From an uncultured Lachnospiraceae bacterium (lineage in GTDB: Bacteria; Bacillota; Clostridia; Lachnospirales; Lachnospiraceae), in assembly GCA_910579225.1 (NCBI GenBank), contig CAJTTI010000013.1, positions 40,508 to 104,507 on the forward strand: DNA of 64,000 nt. Direction: 5' to 3'. The notes beneath the pieces were generated by a model. The model searched no databases and was not told the DNA's origin. It was given only the letters and a program-made list of their open reading frames with translations. Made by a program: the position numbers and the translations under genes. Below, in pieces: positions 1 through 8,813 of this stretch. Numbering within the stretch: position 1 is the stretch's first letter; the number at the start of each line of letters is the position of its first letter.

Positions 1-669
1 CATGATCTGATCGAACACCATCAGGAAGTTCTTACCGGACAGTACCATGTTGATACTGAAGAACGGGATAATCAGCGGAAAGGTCAGGCTCTTGAAGCGC
101 TCCCAGCCGGTTGCCCCGTCGATGGAACCCGCCTCGTATACATCCTCTGGTACTGTAGACAGACCGGATATGTAGATGATCGTGTTCATAGCGATGGCCT
201 GCCATGCACAGACAGCCACGATGCCGACCCATGCCCATGTGGAGCTTGCAAGGATACTGGTCGTATTGAACAGCGCCGGAATGATGTAGGTGAAGAAGTA
301 GTTGAAGATATAACCTACAACCAGCGCGCCCAGGATGTTGGGAATAAAATACATTCCTCTTAAGGTGCTCTTGAACTTGATCTTGCTGTTCAGGCCCAGC
401 GCCAGGATCAGACTGATCACATTGGTCACGATGGTCGCCGCCACCGCCATCTTCAGAGTGAACAGATAGGACTTGCCCACACGTCCGTCCTGAAACAGGT
501 CGATATAGTTCCGAAGACCGACCCAGTCATAAGTGCCGTATCCCCTGAAGTTCGTGAAACTGTACATCACACCCTTGATCAAAGGCAGGGTATTAAAAGC
601 GAAAAACAATGCGACGATGGGGATCGTCATCAACATAAATGTTCTTTTTCTGTCATTGGCATTTTTCAT
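1..669 (-). CDS. Sugar ABC transporter permease, MalF/UgpA type (3' end outside window)
   Basis: Inner-membrane subunit of a binding-protein-dependent carbohydrate importer. The reading frame starts with ATG at 669 (first residues MKNANDRKRTF) and stays open for 223 codons to the window edge, so the C-terminus is missing. The N-terminus carries one hydrophobic segment, further membrane segments follow, and the cytoplasmic EAA loop that docks the ATPase is visible near residues 178-195 (EAGSIDGATGWERF). The gene lies 20 nt behind the sugar-binding lipoprotein on the same strand, so they are one operon; a second permease probably follows off the window. Substrate is inferred from the nearby GH31 enzyme to be an alpha-glycoside. 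The family is clear, the substrate is not. Confidence 0.9.
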   Translation of the reverse strand, partial: MKNANDRKRTFMLMTIPIVALFFAFNTLPLIKGVMYSFTNFRGYGTYDWVGLRNYIDLFQDGRVGKSYLFTLKMAVAATIVTNVISLILALGLNSKIKFKSTLRGMYFIPNILGALVVGYIFNYFFTYIIPALFNTTSILASSTWAWVGIVAVCAWQAIAMNTIIYISGLSTVPEDVYEAGSIDGATGWERFKSLTFPLIIPFFSINMVLSGKNFLMVFDQIM

Positions 670-689
670 GTCTTCTCACTCCTCTCCCT

Positions 690-1985
690 CTACTGATTGC
701 CGTTCTGTGCGTTATAATCTTTTACCATCTGGATAATATCACGGTTATACCGCACCCAGTCCGTATCAAATTTTGTAAGGAATGCATCCACATCCTGCTC
801 AATCAGGAACGTCTGGATCTGCGCATCTACAGCCATCTCGGACGGATAATAGTGATCCTGATAGTCCGCGATCTTTCCTTCGGTAATATACTCTGTCATA
901 CCGTCCAGATTCGGTGCAAGCGTAAAGGCTCCAGACTTACACGGAACCGCACTCTGATCATCCAGATACATCTGCAGGTTCTCATCGGCCAGCAGGAAGT
1001 TCAGTACTTCATAAGCCGCTTCTTTCTTTCCTTCGTCCTCGCAGGCTTTCGTCACGCAGAATTGCAGGTCCACACCGGAATTCAGGATCTGCCCTTCCGG
1101 ATCGCTGCTTCCCGGTGTCACGAAGGAATCAATATCCATATCCGGATTCACCGATTTGATCTGGGGCACTGCATAACTTCCGATGGCGAACATGGCGGAT
1201 TCTCCATTGGCAAATGCCGTACATGCGTCATTATAGCCGTATGCAAAGGGCCCGTCCTCCCCATAACTTACAAGTGTCTGAATCTTCTCCGCCACTTCCC
1301 TGTATTCATCAGCAAATACCGTCTTGCCTGCGTTCACCTGCTGACATACATCTGCCGGTGCCAGGCCGACTGCAAGTGAATTCCACGGTGCCAGACAGGT
1401 CCATGTATCCTTAAATCCATAGTAGAACGGAAGGATACCCTCTGTCTTGATGGTCTCGCAAAGCGTGATCATCTCTTCCCAGGTTGTGGGAATCTCCCAT
1501 CCGTGCTCCTTGAACATCTCACGATTATACAGGATACCCGCCGCGTTCGCCACATACGGCACGCCGTAGGTTCCTTCTGTGGGGACGAATTCCAGTCCTT
1601 CCAGGATGTCCCTGTATCCCTGATTGATGTCTGTGATACCCGGATAATCGGATACATCTGCCAGAATTCCGGCATCGATGAAATAAGAGTAGTTGATGTC
1701 GCCGCCGATCCCAAGAATGTCCGGATAATCCTCCCGGATAAATCTGGTCTTCAGGATCGTCATGGCATCGTTGGGAGAATCAATCTTCAGGAGGATATCG
1801 TCATGAGTTTTGTTAAACTCCTCCTCCAGCTGCTCGAACACATCCACCGCCTCTGGTTTGTAATGTACAAGCTCGATCACGATCTTGCCGTCTTCAGCCT
1901 CACTGCCGCCGCAGCCGGTCAAGAACATGGATGCGGGCAGTGTACACGCCAGCAGAAGGCTTATCATTTTTTCCCTCTTTCTCAT
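690..1985 (-). CDS. Sugar ABC transporter substrate-binding lipoprotein (family 1)
   Basis: Extracellular solute-binding protein of a carbohydrate ABC importer, 431 aa, the usual size. A basic N-terminus, a hydrophobic stretch and a lipobox ending FLTGC give a lipid-anchored protein at the cell surface. The body has the family 1 pattern of sugar binders, with an ordered GVPYVANAAGILYN block around residue 140 that matches the ligand-facing hinge region of such proteins. AAAGGAG sits about nine bases before the ATG. It heads the operon with the permease and is divergent from an AraC regulator at 2211, the usual arrangement for an inducible sugar locus. The ligand cannot be read from sequence. 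Confidence 0.93.
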   Translation of the reverse strand: MRKREKMISLLLACTLPASMFLTGCGGSEAEDGKIVIELVHYKPEAVDVFEQLEEEFNKTHDDILLKIDSPNDAMTILKTRFIREDYPDILGIGGDINYSYFIDAGILADVSDYPGITDINQGYRDILEGLEFVPTEGTYGVPYVANAAGILYNREMFKEHGWEIPTTWEEMITLCETIKTEGILPFYYGFKDTWTCLAPWNSLAVGLAPADVCQQVNAGKTVFADEYREVAEKIQTLVSYGEDGPFAYGYNDACTAFANGESAMFAIGSYAVPQIKSVNPDMDIDSFVTPGSSDPEGQILNSGVDLQFCVTKACEDEGKKEAAYEVLNFLLADENLQMYLDDQSAVPCKSGAFTLAPNLDGMTEYITEGKIADYQDHYYPSEMAVDAQIQTFLIEQDVDAFLTKFDTDWVRYNRDIIQMVKDYNAQNGNQ

Positions 1986-2036
1986 CCCATTTTGCTCCTT
2001 TCTTTGTTGGATGTAACTCTAATTTTTTGTGACTTT

Positions 2037-2065
2037 ATTATAACATCCCAAAATGCGTCTATAAA
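2037..2065 (-). promoter_or_regulatory. Promoter of the sugar-transport operon
   Basis: On the minus strand an extended -10 (TG-T-TATAAT, hexamer at 2037-2042) lies 17 bp from a poor -35 (TTTATA, 2060-2065). A good -10 with a weak -35 is typical of promoters that need an activator, which fits the divergent AraC gene. The rest of the 2066-2195 gap is AT-rich with no further clear signal. Confidence 0.55.
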
Positions 2066-2210
2066 TACCATGTTTTTTTCTCTTTTATTCCATTATGCCG
2101 TTTTTTTGTAATATAGGAAAAATTGTATGGCATTTTGGTATATTTTCAGTTATACTTAAGAAAACACATCCCTTATACAAACTGCACAAAAAATATTGGA
2201 GGCAACTTAC

Positions 2211-3068
2211 ATGAAGGACATTTTATTCTCCATATTTCCCAATGAAAATTTTGTGGACCTGAATCTCTATCAGTTTGGGTGGGAGCGATGCGCACCCTCT
2301 CACAGTTTTGGTCCTGCCGCACGTACACACTATCTGTTTCACTATGTCATCTCCGGCACCGGCACTCTGAACGCCGATGATTCCTCCGGCAACACCAGGA
2401 CCTATCAGATTAAGAGCGGACAGGGATTCATGATCTTTCCCCAGCAGATCACCACTTATATTGCAGATCATGAACTGCCCTGGGAATATGTCTGGATTGA
2501 ATTTGACGGGCTGCGGGTACGGGAAGCCATTTCCATCGCCGGCCTCTCCATGGATTCCCCTGTCTATCACGCCCATTCCCGGGACATCCGGGAAACCATG
2601 ATGCAGGAAATGCTTTACATCGCGCAGCATGGAGATATGGCTCCATTCCACCTCATGGGACATTTGTATCTTTTTCTGGATGCACTCACCCGTTCCATCG
2701 CACCTGTGCGGTTCATCGCTTCCAAGCCCGGAAAGCTACGGGATTTTTATATCCATGAAGCACTGGCTTACATCGAGCAGAATTTCCAAAATGATATTTC
2801 TGTGGAAGATATTGCAGACAATTGCGGACTAAATCGAAGTTATTTCGGAAAAATATTTAAAAATGCAGTGGGACGGACCCCCCAGGATTTTCTCCTGAAT
2901 TACCGCATGACAAAGGCCGCGGAACTTCTGAAGCTGACGCATCTGTCCATCGGCGATATCAGTAAAGCGGTGGGATATGACAATCAGCTCCATTTCTCGC
3001 GGGCCTTTAAAAACATCTATAATCTCTCGCCCCGAACGTGGCGAAATCAGAATCAGATGACACCTTAA
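2211..3068 (+). CDS. AraC-family transcriptional regulator (sugar locus)
   Basis: Sugar-responsive DNA-binding regulator, 285 aa. The N-terminal half is a cupin-like AraC sensing domain (about residues 10-150, with the GQGFMIFPQQITTY strand pattern). The last 100 residues hold two helix-turn-helix units ending in the AraC signature (ISKAVGYDNQLHFSRAFKNIYNLSPRTWR). I start it at the ATG at 2211, because TTGGAGG at 2196-2202 is its ribosome site; the longer frame begins with a TTG inside that site. It is divergent from the binding-protein gene and meets the GH31 gene tail to tail, the two stop codons overlapping at 3065-3068. It probably activates the transport operon. Confidence 0.93.
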   Translation: MKDILFSIFPNENFVDLNLYQFGWERCAPSHSFGPAARTHYLFHYVISGTGTLNADDSSGNTRTYQIKSGQGFMIFPQQITTYIADHELPWEYVWIEFDGLRVREAISIAGLSMDSPVYHAHSRDIRETMMQEMLYIAQHGDMAPFHLMGHLYLFLDALTRSIAPVRFIASKPGKLRDFYIHEALAYIEQNFQNDISVEDIADNCGLNRSYFGKIFKNAVGRTPQDFLLNYRMTKAAELLKLTHLSIGDISKAVGYDNQLHFSRAFKNIYNLSPRTWRNQNQMTP

Positions 3069-5056
3069 AAATGCAATGTTTTCATATTATCCGGATTTTC
3101 ATAATCTTTATGAATTCCATCATCTTCATACAACACATATTTTGAACCTGCATAACCGACCATTGTCATCTGATCTGTACAAACTGCATCTGCGTATTCT
3201 GCTTCTCCGGCAACCGGAATACACCTGCCCTGCCGGATGAACAATGGAACTTCGTTCAGCGCAACATCTACATAATGATGTCCGGCAGGCAGAATCTTTT
3301 CCTGTATGGATCCGTCCGGCAGGAATTTTACAAACTTCATCTCCTCCGGAAGATAGACATATCTTCCTCTGGCGTTCTGCGTATAGACCGGAGCGATCAT
3401 GATCTCGTTGCCAAGCATCAACTGGTCTTCCACCTGAGTCGCATGCATATCTTCCGGATATACAAAAGCAAGAGGCTTAAAGTAAAGGTCATCTGTCAGT
3501 GCAGCCTTCATATACTCACTGTAAAGATACGGAAGCAGGCGGTAACGCACTCCGATAACATGACGGAAATCTTCTGCATCTTCGAACCGGAAACATTCCT
3601 GTTCTCTTGTTCCCATGGCTGAATGATTACGCATCAGTGGCGTAAATACTCCAAGCGCCAGCCAGCGCAGCACCAGATCTCTGGTAGCATCCGCGCCAAA
3701 ACCTCCCAGATCCGCACCTGTATACAGAAATCCGCACATATTCAAAGAAGGCATCATTTTCAGATTCAGTAAAATATGGCTCCACCAGGACTTGTTATCT
3801 CCCGTCCAGATACCACCATAGCGATGCATACCTATGTAAGAAGACCTGGAGAACATCAGAAAACGTCTGTCCGGATCAATTCGTTCAAAAGCTTCTCCTG
3901 CTGCTCTGGTCATATTATAGCCAAACAGATTGTGCACTTTGTCATGACGGACCCTTCCTTTGTCTGTCTGATGGTAAAAAATCTCATAATCGCTCTTATT
4001 GCTTCCCAGATTCAGAATCGCATCTTTGACTTCAAATATGGAATGCTCCCCATTGGTGTCCTCCAAAAATGCTTTTACGGTCTCGCTGATTTCCTGAACC
4101 CCTTCCGGCGTATAAAAAATAGCCGGTTCATTCATGTCGTTCCAGAACCCTTCAATTCCCTGTTCTGTCAGAAAGCGGTATTTATCCCCGAACCATTTTC
4201 TGGCCTCCGGATTCAGCACATCCGGAAAGTGCGTGTCTCCCGGCCATACAGCTGCCACAAAATCGCTTCCGTCTTCTCTCTGACAGAAATACCGGTTCTT
4301 CACACCCTCTTCATAGACATCATAACCCTTTTCAATCTTGACTCCTGCATCAATGATCGGAATCAGACGGATATTTTGCTCTTTCAGTTCCTCCACAAAT
4401 TCCGGGAAACCGTGAAAATTTTTCTCATTCAGCGTGAAATCTTTGAAATCCTGCATATAATCAATGTCCATATATATCATGTCCATGGGAATATGATTAC
4501 TGCGGTATCCGTCAGCTATTTTCCGATAATCTTCTTTTGTACGGTAACCCCAGCGGCTCTGTCCGAATCCAAAAGCAAATTTAGGCGGAATATAACTTCT
4601 GCCGATAATTTTCCGAAACTGCTTTACAATGTCATAAGGAGACTCCCCTTCCATCACATACAGGTACAAATCCGCATTCTCGCAGGTGATTTTCAATGTA
4701 TCCATACGAGTATATCCAATATCGAACGTCAGTTTGGATGGATAATCCACAAACAGGCCGAACGTCTGTGCTCCAGATACAATGATAAAATTATGCGCAG
4801 CATACAAAGATCTCTTATCTTCGGTATGGTTTGGATCATCCGCACACTCACTGATATAGCAGTATCCTCTCTTATTAATCCCTCTGTTCGCCTCTCCAAG
4901 TCCATAGACAACATCCTCTGTATCAAGCGTATAGCTAAAGCAAAAACCACTTTCCAGGGTGACAGTTCCGTAAGCCGGTACCCCTTTGGCGGATTCCACA
5001 GGAACCATAACTGCTTCCGTCTCGAAAGGTACTCCATATACATATTTTTGAATCAT
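3065..5056 (-). CDS. Glycoside hydrolase family 31 (alpha-glucosidase/alpha-xylosidase type)
   Basis: Cytoplasmic retaining alpha-glycosidase, 663 aa with no signal peptide. The catalytic nucleophile is the Asp of WNDMNEP (about D307); the probable acid/base is the Asp of the WTGDN motif (about D420); a GADLGGF block follows near residue 449. An N-terminal beta-sandwich precedes the barrel and short beta domains follow it. I start at 5056 (MIQKYVYG), because AGGAGG lies just ahead; the longer frame has no ribosome site. With the neighbouring ABC transporter and two AraC genes it points to uptake and hydrolysis of an alpha-linked oligosaccharide. GH31 members also cleave alpha-xylosides and sulfoquinovosides, so specificity is open. 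Confidence 0.93.
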   Translation of the reverse strand: MIQKYVYGVPFETEAVMVPVESAKGVPAYGTVTLESGFCFSYTLDTEDVVYGLGEANRGINKRGYCYISECADDPNHTEDKRSLYAAHNFIIVSGAQTFGLFVDYPSKLTFDIGYTRMDTLKITCENADLYLYVMEGESPYDIVKQFRKIIGRSYIPPKFAFGFGQSRWGYRTKEDYRKIADGYRSNHIPMDMIYMDIDYMQDFKDFTLNEKNFHGFPEFVEELKEQNIRLIPIIDAGVKIEKGYDVYEEGVKNRYFCQREDGSDFVAAVWPGDTHFPDVLNPEARKWFGDKYRFLTEQGIEGFWNDMNEPAIFYTPEGVQEISETVKAFLEDTNGEHSIFEVKDAILNLGSNKSDYEIFYHQTDKGRVRHDKVHNLFGYNMTRAAGEAFERIDPDRRFLMFSRSSYIGMHRYGGIWTGDNKSWWSHILLNLKMMPSLNMCGFLYTGADLGGFGADATRDLVLRWLALGVFTPLMRNHSAMGTREQECFRFEDAEDFRHVIGVRYRLLPYLYSEYMKAALTDDLYFKPLAFVYPEDMHATQVEDQLMLGNEIMIAPVYTQNARGRYVYLPEEMKFVKFLPDGSIQEKILPAGHHYVDVALNEVPLFIRQGRCIPVAGEAEYADAVCTDQMTMVGYAGSKYVLYEDDGIHKDYENPDNMKTLHF

Positions 5057-5075
5057 ACTGCAATCCTCCTTCATT

Positions 5076-5128
5076 AATGTATAGTATAGATACATTTTCT
5101 TGCAAATACTTGCATTATTCTGTATAAT
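5076..5128. promoter_or_regulatory. Divergent promoters and palindrome between GH31 and the second AraC gene
   Basis: Forward promoter for the AraC gene: TTGCAA at 5100-5105, 17 bp, TATAAT at 5123-5128. Reverse promoter for GH31: TTGCAA on the minus strand, about 16 bp, then TATACA. A perfect inverted repeat, AATGTAT / ATACATT (5076-5082 and 5090-5096, 7-nt centre), sits over the reverse -10 and could be an operator. Hexamers are direct reading; the operator role is inference. Confidence 0.55.
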
Positions 5129-5178
5129 TAATAACACAATATTGACATTTTAAATATCTGCCAGAAAGGAGCGCCTCT

Positions 5179-6105
5179 ATGTATCCAGATCCTGCACTGA
5201 GAGAAAACGTCACCCACGGCACCAGAGAACATCCCATACGCATCATGCACTTTATGGCCGGAAAAGGAACACCTCATCCGGACCATTTCTTTGTAAAGCG
5301 CCACTGGCACGATTATGTGGAGATCGTTCATATCACGAAAGGAACCTATCTATTTGAAATCAATCTGGCAGACCACATTTTAAAAAAAGGCGATATCTGT
5401 ATCTTGAACAGCGGAGAACCTCATCAGATTACTGGAAGAGAGACATACGCAACACATGATGTCATACTATTTGATCCCCAAATTCTGAGTTTTTCTTACG
5501 AAGACGAGTGGCAGCAGAACTATATCTCTCCGTTTTTAAACAAATCCCTTATTATGTACAGTCTTCTTGGTCCGAACATGGAAGGATATCCAGAATTCCT
5601 TACGGTTCTGCGGCAACTCATTACTGCCGGAGACCGGAAAGAACCAGGATGGTATGTCAGATGCAAACTTCTCCTTCTAGAACTTCTTGAACTGGCCGGC
5701 CGATACCGGCTCATGCTGCCTGCCAAAGACGTCCTTTCTGCTGCCAGTACCCGTAAGATCGGACGCTACAAAAAAATCATCTCTTATATGGAAGAACACT
5801 ACCAGGAAACACTGTCTCTGCAGCAGCTTTCGGAACTGGTTGGCTGCAACAGTCAGTATCTCTGCCGGTTTTTTCGGGAAATTGCGGGCATATCCCCGGT
5901 TCAGTATCTGCTCTCCTACCGTATTGACCGGGCCTGCGTGCTTCTGGCACACAGTATGCAGTCGGTTACCGATATTGCGTTAATCTGTGGCTTTGACAAT
6001 ATCAGCTATTTTATCCGAAAATTTCGGGAAGTCAAAGGCTGTACCCCAGGCGAATACCGAAAAAACATCCAAAAAAGGGCTGTCTCATTCCCAACAGCCC
6101 CGTAA
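5179..6105 (+). CDS. AraC-family transcriptional regulator (second copy, next to GH31)
   Basis: Cupin-plus-AraC regulator, 308 aa. Residues 20-110 form the small beta-barrel sensor (HPDHFFVKRHWHDYVEIVHI, with the histidines common in this group, then KKGDICILNSGEPHQI). Residues 205-300 hold the double helix-turn-helix with the closing signature (ALICGFDNISYFIRKFREVKGCTPGEYRK). AAAGGAG stands nine bases before the ATG. The gene is divergent from GH31 and shares a 122-bp control region with it, so it most likely governs that gene. Its last codons overlap the eno terminator read on the other strand. Confidence 0.92.
   Translation: MYPDPALRENVTHGTREHPIRIMHFMAGKGTPHPDHFFVKRHWHDYVEIVHITKGTYLFEINLADHILKKGDICILNSGEPHQITGRETYATHDVILFDPQILSFSYEDEWQQNYISPFLNKSLIMYSLLGPNMEGYPEFLTVLRQLITAGDRKEPGWYVRCKLLLLELLELAGRYRLMLPAKDVLSAASTRKIGRYKKIISYMEEHYQETLSLQQLSELVGCNSQYLCRFFREIAGISPVQYLLSYRIDRACVLLAHSMQSVTDIALICGFDNISYFIRKFREVKGCTPGEYRKNIQKRAVSFPTAP
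6071..6100 (-). terminator. Intrinsic terminator of eno
   Basis: GGGCTGT (6077-6083) and ACAGCCC (6094-6100) form a 7-bp stem; on the minus strand six T residues follow (complement of 6071-6076). It lies 12 nt past the eno stop codon. It is inside the 3' end of the opposing AraC coding sequence. Confidence 0.8.
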
Positions 6106-6111
6106 TGCGTC

Positions 6112-7416
6112 TTATTCTTCTGAAAAAGGATTCCTGTAGGATGCCAGTCCCTGCAGTTCTTCTTCAATGCGAAGAAGCTGATTGTATTTTTCAGTCCTCT
6201 CTGCCCTGCAAGGCGCGCCGGTCTTGATCTGGCCTGCTCCACAGGCAACTGCAATGTCTGCAATGATGTCTTCACAGGTTTCTCCGCTCCGGTGAGAAAT
6301 AATCGTCCGATATCCCGCTTTGTGCGCCATGTGAATTGCATCAAATGCTTCTGTCAGCGTACCGATCTGATTGACTTTGATCAATATGGCATTGGCTGCA
6401 TCCAATTTGATTCCACAAGCCAGTCTTTTCGTATTTGTCACAAACAAATCGTCTCCAACCAACTGCACTCTGCCCCCAAGCTGCCTGGTCATATGCTGCC
6501 AGCCGTCCCAATCGTCCTCAGACAGGCCGTCTTCAATGGACACAAGCGGATACATAGATACCAGTTCTTCATAGTAATCAATCAATTCCTCCGATGTGCG
6601 ACTGACTCTCTGACCATTCATACGTGCCTCGCCCGGAAACTCATAACGTCCGCTTTTCTCATTGATCAGCTCGCTGGCTGCCGCATCCATGGCAAACACA
6701 AAATCCTGTCCGGGCTCGTATCCTGCTTCCTCTACCGCTTCCTTCAGATAGAGAAGTACTTCTTTTGCATCCCGGATATCCGGTGCAAACCCGCCTTCAT
6801 CTCCAACCGCCGTTGTCAGACCTTCTTTGCTCAGAATCAGTTTTAGTTTATGATAAACTTCCACACCCATACGCAGCCCTTCACGGAAACTAGCCGCCCT
6901 CACCGGCATGATCATAAATTCCTGAAAATCCAGGCTGTTTTTGGAGTGTCTCCCTCCATTTAAAATATTCATCATGGGAACGGGCATAGTATCTGTTCTA
7001 ATGCCGCCAAGATACTGATAGACCGGAAGACCCAGGGCCTTTGCAGACGCCTTGGCCACCGCCATGGATACCGCCAGAATTGCATTGGCTCCCAGGTTGG
7101 ATTTATTCTCTGTACCATCTGCGTCAATCAGCAGGTGATCAATATATCCCTGGTTCAGTGCATTTTCACCCAACAGAACATTGGCAATCTTTGTGTTTAC
7201 ATTGGTGACAGCCTTTTCCACTCCCAGACCCAGATACCGTTCCTGACCGTCCCGGAGTTCCACTGCCTCAAACCGCCCGGTAGACGCACCGGACGGGACC
7301 GATGCCCGCGCCTGATACACGCCGTCCAGAAGCACTTCAGCCTCCACCGTCGGATTTCCTCTGGAATCCAGTATTTCCCTTGCATGAATATAAGTAATCG
7401 GCAGATATAAATTCAT
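6112..7416 (-). CDS. eno: Enolase (phosphopyruvate hydratase)
   Basis: Interconverts 2-phosphoglycerate and phosphoenolpyruvate in glycolysis, in the cytoplasm; 434 aa, normal length. Seen: the N-terminal AREILDSRGNPTVE block, the metal-binding VGDEGGFAPD and SIEDGLSEDDWDGW segments, the catalytic lysine region LIKVNQIGT, and the substrate loop SHRSGET. The loop continues CEDIIADIAVA rather than the commoner EDTFIADL, a mild divergence. I take the ATG at 7414-7416; a TTG directly in front is possible. The Shine-Dalgarno GAGGAGG is buried in the 3' arm of a hairpin (7418-7467), see findings. It lies downstream of the SH3 gene and is the last gene of the glycolytic stretch. Confidence 0.97.
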   Translation of the reverse strand: MNLYLPITYIHAREILDSRGNPTVEAEVLLDGVYQARASVPSGASTGRFEAVELRDGQERYLGLGVEKAVTNVNTKIANVLLGENALNQGYIDHLLIDADGTENKSNLGANAILAVSMAVAKASAKALGLPVYQYLGGIRTDTMPVPMMNILNGGRHSKNSLDFQEFMIMPVRAASFREGLRMGVEVYHKLKLILSKEGLTTAVGDEGGFAPDIRDAKEVLLYLKEAVEEAGYEPGQDFVFAMDAAASELINEKSGRYEFPGEARMNGQRVSRTSEELIDYYEELVSMYPLVSIEDGLSEDDWDGWQHMTRQLGGRVQLVGDDLFVTNTKRLACGIKLDAANAILIKVNQIGTLTEAFDAIHMAHKAGYRTIISHRSGETCEDIIADIAVACGAGQIKTGAPCRAERTEKYNQLLRIEEELQGLASYRNPFSEE

Positions 7417-7417
7417 C

Positions 7418-7467
7418 AAAAAAGAACCTCCTCACACGTTTCTGTTAGTATGAGCAGGTTCTTTTTT
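7418..7467 (-). terminator. Terminator-like hairpin containing the eno ribosome-binding site
   Basis: Arms 7418-7434 and 7451-7467 pair over 16 of 17 positions (one C-C mismatch), with a 16-nt loop. On the minus strand the 3' arm contains TGAGGAGG, the only Shine-Dalgarno of eno, followed by TTCTTTTTT and, one base later, the start codon. It begins two bases before the end of the upstream stop codon. It can therefore work both as terminator for the upstream gene and as a ribosome-site mask. Confidence 0.75.
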
Positions 7468-7468
7468 T

Positions 7469-8788
7469 TTATTCAATATTTGACAGATACTGGGACATCA
7501 TATATCCCTCTTCGTTATTCTGTTCAATACAGCGGATCTGGACCCATTCGCCTGTCGGGTCCCCCAATACCTCGACTTTCTCATCCTTCTTAACTTTCGT
7601 GAGAACAGTACTGTTTGTATTGCTTTCACTCCGGATATTGATCGTGTTGCCGGTCACCCTCATAACCAATGGTTCTGCTTCCACCGGCTCTTCTGCTGGT
7701 TCTTCAGGAACCTCTTCCGCAGGGGGCTCTGCCTCTATATTCTCCTCAGGCTCAACAGAATCCTCTGAACCTTCTTCGCCTTTGATAATCAGCTTGTTGT
7801 CGTCTTCGCCTTCCTCCTGCTCTGTCTGATCCGGAACTTTTTCCGTATCTCCACCCTTACTCAGAAGTCGGAATCCCAAAACTCCGACAATCGCCACAAT
7901 AATGACTGCAAGTACAATTCCGAGAATGATCATCTTTCTGCCGTCGTCTTCCATATCCCAGTCATAACGGTCATCATACTCGTCCTCTTCCTCCTCATCA
8001 TACTCCTCGTCATCATATTCCTCATCATCTTCGTCCTCGTCGTATTCCTCTTCCTCCTCTTCCTCAGGCTCTTCTCTTACGATCGGGACAATCTTCTTCG
8101 GTTTCTCCGGTTCCGGCTCTGCAACAAAATACTCAAAATCATCAGTTTCTTCTTTCTTCACAACTGGTTCTGCTGATACTCCTGCAGCTTTCGACGCATC
8201 CGTATACACAGTTTCCACCCAGTCCTGAGAACTATTATTAACAGTCTGGCTGGAAGCTCCAAGAAGCAATAATTTCCAGTTGTCAAGGTAAGCCGCCACG
8301 CTCTCCGGCTGATCTTTTGTAATAGTAGGCAGAACCTTTCCAAGCTTTTCAAGCTCCGTCTGAATCTTGTCCTCTGCCAACCCATAGATCGCTGAAATCT
8401 CTGCCGCTGAAAAATCATCTTTGAACGACATAACCAGCATAATCCGGTGAAGCAGAGGAAACGTAGCCGGTATCTCTGCCAGCGTCTTAATACTGTCAGA
8501 ATCTGTCTTCTCCTGCTTTCCAAGCAGCCTATGATAATGCTTGCGCAGCTTCTGATAAAATCTGTGTAAAAACCATCGTTCTTTGTCAAAAGCATCATCC
8601 GCCTCTTCCAGCGCTCCAAATACATCCTTATAGAAATCTTTGATAAATTCCAGCGCCTGGTCTTCTTTCTGGATAATCAAAAGGCTTCTGCAGTATACTT
8701 CCTCATAGGTTGCATCGTACAGCCTTCTATACCCCTGGCTGCTGCCACTTTTCAGTTCTTCCAGCGCCCGTCTTATCTCAAGTACCAT
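7469..8788 (-). CDS. Membrane protein with sigma-factor-like N-terminus and C-terminal SH3b domain
   Basis: 439 aa, not a named family that I recognise. Residues 1-165 are helical and resemble regions 2 and 4 of ECF sigma factors (LYDATYEEVYCRSLLIIQ, then FSAAEISAIYGLAEDKIQ). Residues 225-280 are an extremely acidic linker of Glu, Asp and Tyr. One membrane segment follows (MIILGIVLAVIIVAIVGVLG, about 286-305), then a Glu/Pro-rich stalk and a bacterial SH3 domain in the last 65 residues (NTINIRSESNTNSTVLTKV, then GEWVQI). The predicted topology puts the sigma-like head inside and the SH3 tail, a likely wall or peptidoglycan binder, outside. It sits between gpmI and eno, 25 nt from gpmI. Its role is unknown; an envelope sensor is an inference. 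Confidence 0.8.
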   Translation of the reverse strand: MVLEIRRALEELKSGSSQGYRRLYDATYEEVYCRSLLIIQKEDQALEFIKDFYKDVFGALEEADDAFDKERWFLHRFYQKLRKHYHRLLGKQEKTDSDSIKTLAEIPATFPLLHRIMLVMSFKDDFSAAEISAIYGLAEDKIQTELEKLGKVLPTITKDQPESVAAYLDNWKLLLLGASSQTVNNSSQDWVETVYTDASKAAGVSAEPVVKKEETDDFEYFVAEPEPEKPKKIVPIVREEPEEEEEEEYDEDEDDEEYDDEEYDEEEEDEYDDRYDWDMEDDGRKMIILGIVLAVIIVAIVGVLGFRLLSKGGDTEKVPDQTEQEEGEDDNKLIIKGEEGSEDSVEPEENIEAEPPAEEVPEEPAEEPVEAEPLVMRVTGNTINIRSESNTNSTVLTKVKKDEKVEVLGDPTGEWVQIRCIEQNNEEGYMMSQYLSNIE

Positions 8789-8813
8789 ATAAACTCCTCA
8801 TCTAATACATTTG

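Noticed and set aside
7950..8060. A possible DNA repeat of TCC/TCA triplets
   Set aside because: It is the coding strand complement of an acidic Glu/Asp linker; the low complexity is explained by the protein.
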